Positions 1 to 40,800 of a DNA stretch of 64,000 nucleotides are shown one piece after another. Below the pieces are notes generated by a model that ran no database searches, was not told the origin of the DNA, and was given only the letters and a program-made list of their open reading frames with translations. Position numbers and translations under genes: made by a program. How positions within the stretch are numbered: the stretch's first letter is position 1; every line of letters begins with the position of its first letter. This DNA is from Streblospio benedicti. Lineage: Eukaryota; Annelida; Polychaeta; Spionida; Spionidae. The stretch covers positions 37,111,992 to 37,175,991 of the forward strand of contig CM032669.1 in the NCBI GenBank assembly GCA_019095985.1, in the 5' to 3' direction.

Positions 1-44
1 GATGAGAACTTATTATGAATCTCCAGAAACTGAGGTATATATTA

Positions 45-300
45 TCATCATCATCATCATCGGTGTTTTGATTAACGGCAGGTGCAGGGGTAAAGTCCAC
101 ATCAGTAGACCCCCTTCCATCTAGCTGGCTATCTCCACGCATGGCTGCTCGTACACCAGATCTCCATGTGTTTCTCTCATGATAGTCAATTGTTGAGACT
201 CCAGTCTTTCCTATTCCTCTCTGTCACCTGCTTCCATGAAATCTTGGGTCTACCAGTTCCACGACTACCAGTTATTTGCAAATCTCATCCAGTCCTGGAA
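45..300 (-). mobile_element. 3' end of a LINE, minus strand, with (GAT)n tail
   Basis: Read on the minus strand, this stretch gives scattered peptide similarity to the C-terminal end of LINE reverse-transcriptase ORFs: GRPKISW, then RNTWRSGVRAAMRGDSQL, then an Asp run. It finishes in a GAT microsatellite (ATC repeats near 46-60 on the plus strand), a common LINE tail. The frame is not continuous, so this is a dead 5'-truncated copy. The clade is not certain. Confidence 0.5.
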
Positions 301-937
301 TATGCAAATAAAGCAACAACAAAAAAATATTTTAACACATTTTAGTAAAAAAAGTAGCACAAAGCTTTAATAAAATTAAAAAATAAAGCTAATGTCACAT
401 AGCACTGATTTCACTGTAATTTTCTGAAATATTAAACTAGTTTTCAGAATTTTGAATTTTATGAAGTATGAATATAGAAAGTACGTTGTTCATCAATAAG
501 ACAAACTGGGAAGATGACCATAATGCAATTTAAAAGTAAAGACCATGTTTAGGTGAAGCAAGAGGGATAGAAAGAATTTCTTAATCAATGGTAGAAATTT
601 ATATCACTATTATTAACAATCACATGGGGGGCGGCCATAGAATATAACACTCTGTCCCATTACTCAAACAGTGTATGCTTTGAAGTGAAGTTCCACAATA
701 ATATGGAGGACATTATGATTTGTTTATTAACTGTTAATATTATCAGTATATTTTTGTAAAATAAACTTTCATGATTTAAAATTTGAATATTTATTGAATT
801 ATATAGTGTAATGTATTCATTTAACATAGATATCAAATTACATTTAACTATAAGTCTTAGTAGTGTATATAGCACACGATTGATTACAGCCTGCACCTCA
901 TAGTGAACTAGCATCCCAGGCAGGACATAATTGTTGT
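300..937. other. AT-rich DNA with no supported gene
   Basis: No exon, RNA gene or clear repeat was recognised here. The only long open frame (660-914, minus) has a composition typical of AT-rich noncoding DNA. Upstream exons of the large gene are probably left of the window. Confidence 0.5.
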
Positions 938-1474
938 TGCGTCGCTTCAGCTCAGCTGCTTAAGCAAGCATTGTGTTTGGTTCGTTTGTAACTATGTAAC
1001 TATGTAACTATGTAACTATGTAACTATGTAACTATGTAACTATGTATGTCTCTGGACAAGCTAGCGGGCGTACCGATGAACCGATTTCGTTCAAACTTTA
1101 CACAACTATGAGGTTTGAGCCGACACCGAAGTGATTCGATTTTGGGCAATCTGCCAATTAAACTGTGGTTTCTAGAAGCCCATTCATGATATTCTTACTG
1201 ATATTCAATGCAATTAAGGCACCAAGAAAAATCCATATTCCAACCCAAGCAGCAAATATTGATTATTGGGTTTGAAACTGATATTGATTAGTATCTGTTA
1301 TTCAAACAGAAACAGTACTATTGTATTGCAACACAAATATCTTTTGCCTGGGTATATTGATTCTCATTCATTCTGATGTTTTCTCCTCAAATTATTCATT
1401 TCTTGATTGTAAAGTATACATCATTTCAGTATATATCTTAATTGCCCATAAGTCAACGTCGTTCTAGCGACGCA
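938..1474. mobile_element. Non-autonomous repeat, copy 1, with 9-bp terminal inverted repeats
   Basis: The ends are TGCGTCGCT (938-946) and AGCGACGCA (1466-1474), a perfect inverted pair. The interior matches a second copy at about 46155-46630 in the same orientation, including the shared stretches TGTCTCTGGACAAGCTAG and ACACCGAAGTGATTCGATTT, and the shared right end around TATATCTTAATTGCCCA. No coding capacity is seen. The TIR, size and two-copy match suggest a MITE-like DNA element, although the superfamily cannot be named because no clean target-site duplication is visible. Confidence 0.55.
989..1044. repeat. (TAACTATG)7 minisatellite
   Basis: Seven perfect copies of the 8-bp unit TAACTATG lie inside the non-autonomous repeat. 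The second genomic copy of that repeat near 46.2 kb lacks the array, so it expanded after the copies separated or was lost there. Confidence 0.9.
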
Positions 1475-1657
1475 GTGTTCTTTGAACACTTTTGATCTAG
1501 TTTATTTATTGTGACTATTGTATTATACCACATTTTAGACAAGGAATAATCGTATTGTCGCAGCAAATTTTTCAAGACCTCTTAGCGAGGTTGTATCATA
1601 TGTTAAAAAATAAAAGTATCATATTGTTGAACAAATTCATTAGTAGTATTAATTCAT

Positions 1658-2783
1658 ATAATACAATACTTTCTTCATAGCAACAGCTATTATAATTTAC
1701 AAATATATATCTCAATGTTTATCTCATGGAGTTCTTTGAAGAGAAAGCACTTCGTACCACTCCATATCCTCCCAAATACTGGGGAAGATATGTAGATGAT
1801 ACCCGTGTGATCATAAAGACGCAATTTGAAAAAAGCTATTTGAACATAGTAATAATTAGCACAATAGTATAAAATTCACAATAGAAAAGAAAGATGACAA
1901 AAGTAGCCTGCCTATACTAGATTTGAAATTGACAAGAACAGGGAACGAGATAACCACGAATATTTATAGAAAACTAACACATACTGACCATTACCTGCAT
2001 TGGTCATAACACCCGGTCATAACACCACCCAGTACACCAGAAGCTAGGTGTGGTCAGAACTCTAATGAATAGAGCTGAGACTTTGATTTCGGATGCTTCA
2101 CTAAGGAAAGAGGAGAAGGAGAAGGTACGAACAGCACTCAGAACATGTGGTTATCCAGAATGGGCATTGAAACAAGGAGAATGGCAAGGGAAGAAGAAAA
2201 CATCAAAAGAAAGGGAACAACAAGATAAAATGAAACAAAAAGGATATTTAGTATTACCTTACATAAAAGAAATGTCAGAAAGACTGAAAAGGGTTTATAT
2301 TAAACATACCATAAGTATGTACTCCAAAGCTGGAAAAACATTGTGAAATTGTTTGGTGAGACCGAAAGACCCTTTGGATACTAGTGAACAGTGTGGGATA
2401 TGAATGTGACTGTGATGTGTGTGGACAGATATATGTGGGAGAAACAGAGAGATCATTGGAGGAAAGACTACAGAACACCAGAAGTCAATAAGCAAAGGGG
2501 ATAGTAAGTCTGCACTTAGTCAATGTCAAGAAAAGACTGGTCACCTGGTGAACAGAGACAATCCGTTGAAAGAAAAAATTTGAGTCCTTGCAAAAGAATA
2601 GAATGACATACGTAGGAAAATTGACACTCACAATGGGCACTGACACACTTGCAATCCTAGAGTCATAGTGTTTGCATTATGACTCTACACTCTTGAAAAA
2701 GGCAAACCGATGTGTTGCAGAAATATTGAGATATATATTTGTAAGTTATGATAGCTGTTGCTATGAAGAAAGTATTGTATTAT
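1658..2783 (+). mobile_element. Penelope-like retroelement remnant with 59-bp terminal inverted repeats
   Basis: The right part encodes a GIY-YIG-type endonuclease fragment near 2390-2560 (C-D-C-D-V-C-G-Q-I-Y-V-G-E-T-E-R-S-L-E-E-R). Before it lies a Penelope-like RT end (W-G-R-Y-V-D-D-T near 1780, and Y-L-V-L-P-Y near 2248-2265). This RT plus GIY-YIG order is diagnostic of EN-bearing Penelope-like elements. The element is bounded by an inverted repeat: 1658-1716 pairs with 2725-2783 at 57 of 59 positions. Such inverted terminal copies are known for this group. It is broken and 5'-truncated. The near-identity of the ends suggests a moderately recent insertion. Confidence 0.75.
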
Positions 2784-2968
2784 AAAATGATCATGGATTG
2801 AGTTTTGATACTCAATCCTGAGCATTAGCATCAATCAGGTGGGGATTTTGGGATTTTTCATGGATGTGCGAAATTACAGACCATCAACTAAGTCAACGGC
2901 AACAATGCCGTGAGTGATAGTGACTTTGGATGCTTTTCTTGTCTTTCAATTGGATGGTTTACTTTCAG

Positions 2969-33247
<30,279 letters not shown>

Positions 33248-33282
33248 AAAAGTGAATGTCCAGAAACTTTTTAAGATATATT

Positions 33283-33288
33283 AATAAA
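33283..33288 (+). terminator. Polyadenylation signal AATAAA of the large gene
   Basis: AATAAA lies 36 bp after the stop codon at 33247. It is the first canonical signal after the coding region. Further AATAAA-like sites downstream could give longer 3' ends. Confidence 0.55.
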
Positions 33289-33289
33289 G

Positions 33290-35730
33290 ATTATCCCATA
33301 GGTAATTGTATTAATGGAGGAAGCTTGTAACACATCAAAAATCATGAAGAAATTATTTGCACTATGATAAAGAAAGGATATACATATTGATTTAAATCAG
33401 TATGTAAAAATGCACCTTTGCATCTTTTTTAAACATAAACATAACATTTATATAGGACACTTTAATAATGACTATTGCACTAATTTCTTTCTTTCAAATT
33501 GAACTCTTATTATGCTTTGCCATTGTTTTGTTTGTAAACAAGAGTAGAAGACCAAGGGTGATTAAATAAATAAATAGATAAATAGATAAATAAAATACAT
33601 TTATAATGCGCCGCCATCCACATAATGATCTAGGGCGCTAACAATAATAATAGTAATAGAAGATTAATTGTTACTGGTAACATGTACAGGTCTGAAATGT
33701 AAATGTTTTCTTCTCTTGCATTGTAATGATTCTACAATTTTATTATTTAAATTGAATCTTGTACTATCTGTGATATTTGTTAATTATACTACATTATTTA
33801 GGATTTTAATATAAGGCATAATACATGAATTTTATGTCAGTATGGACATTGTGTCCATCACTCTTGTTGTCTGCTTATGGACGAGTATCACTTCAAATTA
33901 AAAGGCAAATGAATTTGTATGTAGTTCAATAGATCAGATAAAATGGTAAATGCATTAAAGTCTAATTTATTGTAAATTGTGAATTCATTGCAGTGTGGTT
34001 TGATGAATTCTAGGTACGGATACATTTGTAATTTTATTTATGTGCATATACTGTATATATAAATTTATGTGAAGCGAGAGAATATGAATACATTATATGA
34101 TTAAGCATCTGTGATATAAGCATAAGAAGTGATAGGCTTATTGTGATTTTTAGCACATTTCTCAATTATGTTATTGTTCATTAAATTATATTGAAATTCA
34201 TATCAGACTTCATATCTTTAAAGCTTTTTTAGTTTTAATAAAAGCATCATATTGTGAACTATATTCTAGATAATTATGTAATTAATTTGAATTTGCTAAT
34301 GTTTTTAATTTGGTGTGATATGGTTGAATATATAGAACTTCAATTTAAGTGTGGACTAATTACTTTTAAATTGATAATTATATTTCTTGTGATGTACATG
34401 TACAATACATAATATAGTAATGAATTTTAACTTTATCTTGTATAAAAATTGAATCACAATTTCTATATATCTAAAAAAACGTGTTGAATTCAACAATAAA
34501 CTTTTGTTATAATTAAGTTATTTTGTTTTGTAATAAAGATGGAGTATGTATTATTATATATTACCAGTATATTTTATGAGTCTAGAACTACATTTTATAA
34601 GTTATGCATTGATACGTGCTTCTTGCATAACTACATTTATCTAACTATTAATGTAAAGTTCTCTGATACCTATTTATGTGAATTATGTGAATTTCTAATT
34701 TCATTCTCCTAGAAATCCTAAAGGATTTATGCATTAATTGGTATCAAGACAAATATTCTTGTAATCTAAAATCAATCTTTTAATCATGGATCAAGTATTT
34801 GTTTAATAAGTACTCTACATCTAGGAAAGTCCCAACAGCAAATAAATTAGAAATATACAGTATGTAAAAGTAGACGATTATGATGATATTTCATACATGG
34901 AAAGAGAGCTTGACCATTTGGAAGCCAGATCACAGGATAATGTCTAACCAAAGATTACTAGACATCTAGAAATTATATTGCCAATCCGTTTGCCAGCACA
35001 GCCGCCAACTACATTGGACTTGTTAGATCTAATGCATGGCACGTACTGCGTAAAAACCACTGTGCCTGAAGTGACAAAATTAGACTGAATGAAATTCTGT
35101 GATCAATTACTATTTGATACAGAATTTATAGAAGCCTAATGCAATGGTTCCCAATGTTTATGTGGGTGCAATATAAAATACAAACAATTAAATGGAATTT
35201 CGATAATTTATTCACAATTTTTAATATTCAACTCTAGTAAAGAAACAAACTAAGCTCTTTCTAGAAGCTCAAAACAAACAATATATCTACAGAGCACCTA
35301 CTCTTCTAAGAATCAAGGGCATTGTACTAGTACTTGCTAGCCATAAATGTTTTTGCAGGACAAATGGCTAGCAAGCACAATTAATCAATGACTTCATCAC
35401 ACCTGAAGTCCTAACAATATTGCTTGCTGATCACAATACAGATGACTGTTTGCTTTCTTATTCAAAAGTGAAAAAGGACACCATAATATTTACGAAAATA
35501 CTTCCTTTGATTTCCGAAACAAAGCAGCACTTTCTCCAGTATTGGCATAATGTGAATGCTTTTCTCATCACTTTTCCGCTCATTCTCGATTCTGATTGGT
35601 TAAAAGTCGTGTGAGATATGTGTTTATCACTACTTTGTGAATGGAAAATAGTGTCTCTCCGATGCTCATTAACATAATAAGCCGCAGCATGAAGCCGCCG
35701 TGCAAGTGTTCCGATGTCTTTGATAAACAT
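33290..35730. other. AT-rich intergenic DNA
   Basis: No exon or RNA gene was found. About 33590-33640 (ACATTTATAATGCGCC ... AGGGCGCT) resembles the end of a common invertebrate dispersed repeat. A perfect 12-bp inverted repeat (CTTGCTAGCCAT at 35333-35344, complement at 35364-35375) is present. The rest is featureless to me. Confidence 0.5.
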
Positions 35731-35734
35731 CATT

Positions 35735-37050
35735 GGGGAAAAGAGACCTGTTGGTGAGACGAGCAAGTAGAGAGTGCAGTGAAAGAAAAGAGAAAACTAT
35801 AAAGCGTGGAAAACTTGAAACAGCAAAGAGGCGTACAATGCTGCGAAGCGCATTACAAGGCGTGCTGTGTATGTTGCTTGAAACTGCCCAGAAAGTTGCA
35901 CTTGAGAAATTCGACCCAAAAAGTGCTGACATTTACAAGTTAGCCAAACAGCTGAGTCTTGAAATTAAAGGCAGGGAGTTGTAGGGCCAGTGAAAAATGA
36001 TGATGTCTTGTCAATGGATGAAGAGGCCAAAATAGTAGCTTCGAAGCAACATTATAAGCGACTGCTCAATGTTGAATTTCCTTGGAACCCAAATCTTTCT
36101 GAAGAACTCCCCATTGAAGGACCCAAAGTCCATAACACCTTAGAGATGACATCCAAAGCCATTTCAAAAATGGGAATGGGTAAAGCAGCTGGTCCATTAA
36201 GCATAGTCATAGAAATGCTAAAATCTGCTGGGGAGGTTGGTGTCAACCTTGTCCGGGACTTGATCAAAGAGATCATATGTGAAGGTTAATTCGCATCCCA
36301 TCTGAGTGGGAGGAAAACTATATAGTTAGCCTCTACAAAAACAAAGGTGATGCACTAGATCTAGAGAGAGGAAATTACCAGGGGCTGAAGTTGATTGATC
36401 AAGTGATGAAAATTTCTTGAGAGAATCGCTCACCAACTGATCAGAAAGAGGATTGAAATTGATGAGCTGCAGTTTTGCTTCATGCCAGGAAGAGGGACAG
36501 TAGATGTCATCTTCATCATCCGACAAGTGCAGGAGAATTTTCTGGTAGCAAACAAGTCCTTGCACATATCCTTCGTGAGGCATTTGATTGGGTTCCCAGA
36601 CAAGTCATATGGTGGTCTATGCATGAGCTAGGCATGGAAGCATATATCATGTTAAGCTAGCCCAGTCAATGTATGCCAATGTACTGAGCAGTGTTCATTT
36701 TGGAGATGGGTGCAGTGAGTAATTTAGTGTTATTGTTGAAGTACATCAGAGTTTGGTTCTTAGTCCACTGCTATTGTCCTAGAAGCCCTCTCTTGTGAGT
36801 TCTGCACAAGGTCCCCTTGGAACGCCCCTTGGGAACTGCTGGTTAGTTAAAACTCATCATTATGGCTATCTCTGTTGAAGAGTTATCAGAAAAGGTGCAC
36901 ACCTGTAAGATGGGGATAGAAGCCAAGGGACTGCGCGTAAACATGGGTAAACCCAAGAGTCTGGTCTGGACCCATGTACTGTATGCGCACTGCGTTTTAT
37001 GCTGATCGCTTGTTATTCTAGGAAACCTGCAGCCATTACACACCATTGTT
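35735..37050 (+). mobile_element. Decayed LINE (craniofacial-development-protein-2-like type)
   Basis: Translated pieces in order: K-R-T-I-K-R-G-K-L-like lead; K-A-I-S-K-M-G-M-G-K-A-A-G-P-L-S (36150-36200); L-Y-K-N-K-G-D-like and E-R-G-N-Y (36330-36380); D-E-L-Q-F-C-F-M-P-G-R-G-T-V-D (36459-36503); P-D-K-S-Y-G-G near 36597; Q-S-M-Y-A-N-V (36663-36683); and V-H-Q-S-L-V-L-S-P-L-L. These follow the standard RT order of this LINE group, but in several frames with stops, so the copy is old. It lies between the two host genes. Confidence 0.75.
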
Positions 37051-37059
37051 AAAAAAGGT

Positions 37060-37129
37060 AGATCTTTTATTAACTGTCTGCATTTAAGTACATTACGAAA
37101 TGTATTCTAAAGGTTCTGTAATCAGGATA

Positions 37130-37160
<31 letters not shown>

Positions 37161-37838
37161 AAATAGGGATAAAATATGTGCGTCAATTGTCATAACACCG
37201 TCTGAAAGTCAGAATCTAAGGGTTGGTCATCTACAAGATGGTGCTTTATCAGTGTTTATCTCAGGTATAGATTCACAAACTCATTCAATTTTATAGTTCT
37301 TTATCTGGGCATTGAGCTCCGTAGGAGTGAGCCTAAATAGGCTATCCTTACCTACACTAAACTATAGACCACTGCAGAACTGGAAGAGTAATCAAGCCGT
37401 ACCTAACTAACTTCCGGGTTCCTTAGCAACAGGCCCACAAAAGAAAAAAATGAAGAAAAAATAGAATATATTCCTGTTTAATGCTCAAAGGTAGTACTGA
37501 AAATGATATTACTACTTCCATCATAGTCTGCGTACAATAAACTCTACTATGGGTTCAGTTAGAAGAGCTGTCATATTTGGTGTTGTCTAAATTGGGTCTT
37601 CGTTTTTCACGCAACACTTGCAATTTTGATTTGTTAACGTATGAGTTTTGACAATTAGTGAATTACAGTTATCTGTCATCATGATTTAACTAGTAAATAC
37701 ATCTATGTATATCATCAGCCTTATATAGACTAAAATATTTAAAAATTGACAGACAACATAATGCATATATTACCAATATATTCAATAGATTCATGTATTT
37801 AAAGGGTAAATTGAACACTTGAGTCTTGAACATCCAAT
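37060..37838. promoter_or_regulatory. Upstream region of the 37.8-kb gene
   Basis: It holds a run of about 30 T at 37130-37156 and AT-rich DNA up to the start codon at 37839. No convincing TATA or Inr could be chosen. The 5' UTR limits are unknown. Confidence 0.3.
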
Positions 37839-40800
37839 ATGGCCAGTGCAGTTATAGGAAGACCTTATGACAGAGCAGAAAGGACCAAAGCGATGCCCAA
37901 ACACTCACTGTTTGGAGCAGAGCTTCAGCAGTTTGATGACAAGGAAAAGGTCTGGTTCGAGATTGTCATTTTTTCCAGCTTGTGCCTGTTCTGTGAACGT
38001 AGTACTAGTACTGTACAGAGCTTGATGTTTGTAAACTTTATGCTTTTGCTCTGTATTTCAATCCCTATCTTCAATAACTTAGGCAAGTTATTGACAGTGG
38101 TCAAAAAGTTATTGGTGACATCCAAACATGTCTATCTCCAAGTTATAACTTCGAAGCTATAGCTCGCAAGTCATATGTTATAACTGCCATGGAGGTAGTG
38201 GACAAAACAATCACAGACAGTAAATGAAGATTTGTTCAGTGAGGTTTGATAAATTTGTTTATATATATTGCCAATTTCTTGAGCACTGCCAATAATTTGG
38301 GTTTAATCGTTATTATGCTCAGTATGCTGCTTTATGCTTGTGACTTCTGCTCGGGATTAGTTTATTTTATAGATGTGGCTGCTGACATGCATGTCACAAA
38401 ATTACTTGGTTGTCGGTTTGAAAACACGTGGTAGAATGATTTGGCAGTTTGTGAGGTGACAGCCTGGGGTAAACTTTTACAAATCTGTTTCTGATAATTA
38501 ATTTGCTGGTTCTGCACACTATGTCTCACCATGTACACTGGATTTTGTATGTAAATGCGCGCTGGGTCATTTCACCATGCATTTTCAAACTGATACACGT
38601 ACATTTTGATTACTTGTTTGTTTGAAAACAGGGCAAAACAAGAAATATCAAAATTATTTGTCGTTGAATTTTCTTTGTTATTCATCAAATTGATAGTAAT
38701 GAGCTCTAGATTATAGAAATCAAATCTATTTTTCACTTTTTAAACTTGGCATGGCATAAGCCAGAAAAAAAAAAATCCCACATAAGTACCCATCCTATAG
38801 TCCGAAATGGGTAGTGTGATATGCGGAAGGGTGTAAATTTTGAGTTACTTGTCCTGACGTCAGTTGTGAACGATCCCTAATTCTAATCATGCATCGAAGT
38901 TGCCTTCAGTTAGTAATAATTTATCTAAAAGAAAGTTATTTAGCATCAAAACTGTTAATGCCGTTCTACAAAAACTATTTTTTGTAGTCACATATATTTT
39001 GGAAATATCAATTGAGCTTTAAACTGACCCACCTCCAAGACACTTCAAAAACGTAATTAGTACGAAACATACTCATTCTCAGTCGATTATTTTTTCTCAT
39101 TACGAATTATTCACGGATCAATGCATAATTGTGTACCCTTTGTTTATCTTTAGACTTATTGTGTGTTTTACCTAGAACCATACACTTATGTACAGAATGC
39201 ATTCTCTAATAGCGTACAGTAGATGGGAAAGACTGGCATACAAAGTTCACGGTCAGGGAACGATTAGATAGAAATTAGGAGTGTGTATGATCTGACAGAT
39301 CATTATATACATGAGAACATTGTGATATTTATTTTATAATAAAATTAAGCAGAACCACGTAGTGTGTGGCATAACTTTTAATTTTTGAACGCCGTTCCAT
39401 AAAATATTGACAGTATCTTCTAAATTTCTATTTTAGATATTTCAAGATTTCAGTTATATTTTCATTTTGAAATTTGTTTCCTTTATCACTGCTTTTTAGA
39501 TGTTTTTACCTATATTACGTATTTTGTCTCTCTTATTTTAAAATTTGTGGTTTCTTCTATACTACCGGTATGTGTAAAATGTGTTACTTACTTCCAACAG
39601 TGTGGTTGCTATGCCTATTCTCTTCCATGATTTATTGACCAATTTTGTAAAAAATTATTTTCTTTGCATTAGGTAGTGATTTTTAAATGTTTTATTTGTA
39701 TGGTATTTTATTGCATTGATAAATGGTCTGTAAAATATTTTTTCTAGTTAAATCTACACCTTTTTTGTTCCAGGCTAAGACCCGATTAATTGTGTCCGTC
39801 CTTCCATCCGGCTTCTTACCGCTCTGCAGGTTGCATTGTTTGAGCTAGGGAACTCAAATTTGGCATGTCAGGTGTAAATGGTGATCGCAAGAACCCTATG
39901 TGACATGGACTCAAATTGTCCATATTTGATCTATAAGTTCTATAAGTTTCTCATAGTTCCCCTTCTGCAAGTCACATCGTTTGAGCCAGGATGCTCAAAG
40001 TTTGTTTGTTAGTTGACAATGGTGACTTCTTGGAGTCTCTCTCACTTGGACCAAACGATCCATATTTTTTTTTGGCCATTCTGTTACCCCTCTACATGTC
40101 GCATTATTTGAGTTAGGATGCTCAAATTTGTTTTTTCAGTTGAAAATGGTAACTTTTAAATGCTGAACTCATATGGACCACAATGGCCCCTATCTGGAGT
40201 CGTTATGGCTATCTGTTAGTTCTAAGCCATAATTTACCTTATGTGGTTTGCTCTACAACTTTTTAAAAGTAATATGGTTAGAGCTGAATTACTCAGATTT
40301 GGTTTATAAGTAAAAAATAGTGACCTCTCCAGTGGGGGGTGGGTGGGGGTTGGGGGTCTTGCCCCAAAAATGGTACGTGTATGCCACTGGGGGTATGAAA
40401 TCAGTATTTAGAAATATAGTGCCACAGCCGAAGATAACAGACCCAAAAATATAATGAGACTCTGAACTAGTACCCAAAAATATAATGCCATAACGGACAT
40501 ATTTTTTTTTATAATGCTCAGTCATAGTATTACTAAAAGATGATGCAAAGAAATTTTATTACCTAATAATATAATGATTTGTCAATATTTGCATGACAAT
40601 GTTAAATATGTGACCCAAAAATACACAGAATGTTGAACTTATGACCTGAAAATATAATGGATGTGGAAATGATGACCCAAACTTTTAATGAACGGTGCTA
40701 AAAGGCACCGCTATCTGGCTATCAAGTGGCACGTCCGGACCCACCCAACCTATTTATGACCAATTATAATAGCGCCCTGTTTGGGTGCATTATGGCTATT

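Noticed and set aside
38246-38434. Membrane-protein-like 62-codon ORF
   Set aside because: The hydrophobic composition comes from AT-rich DNA. No splice sites or phase fit the surrounding gene.
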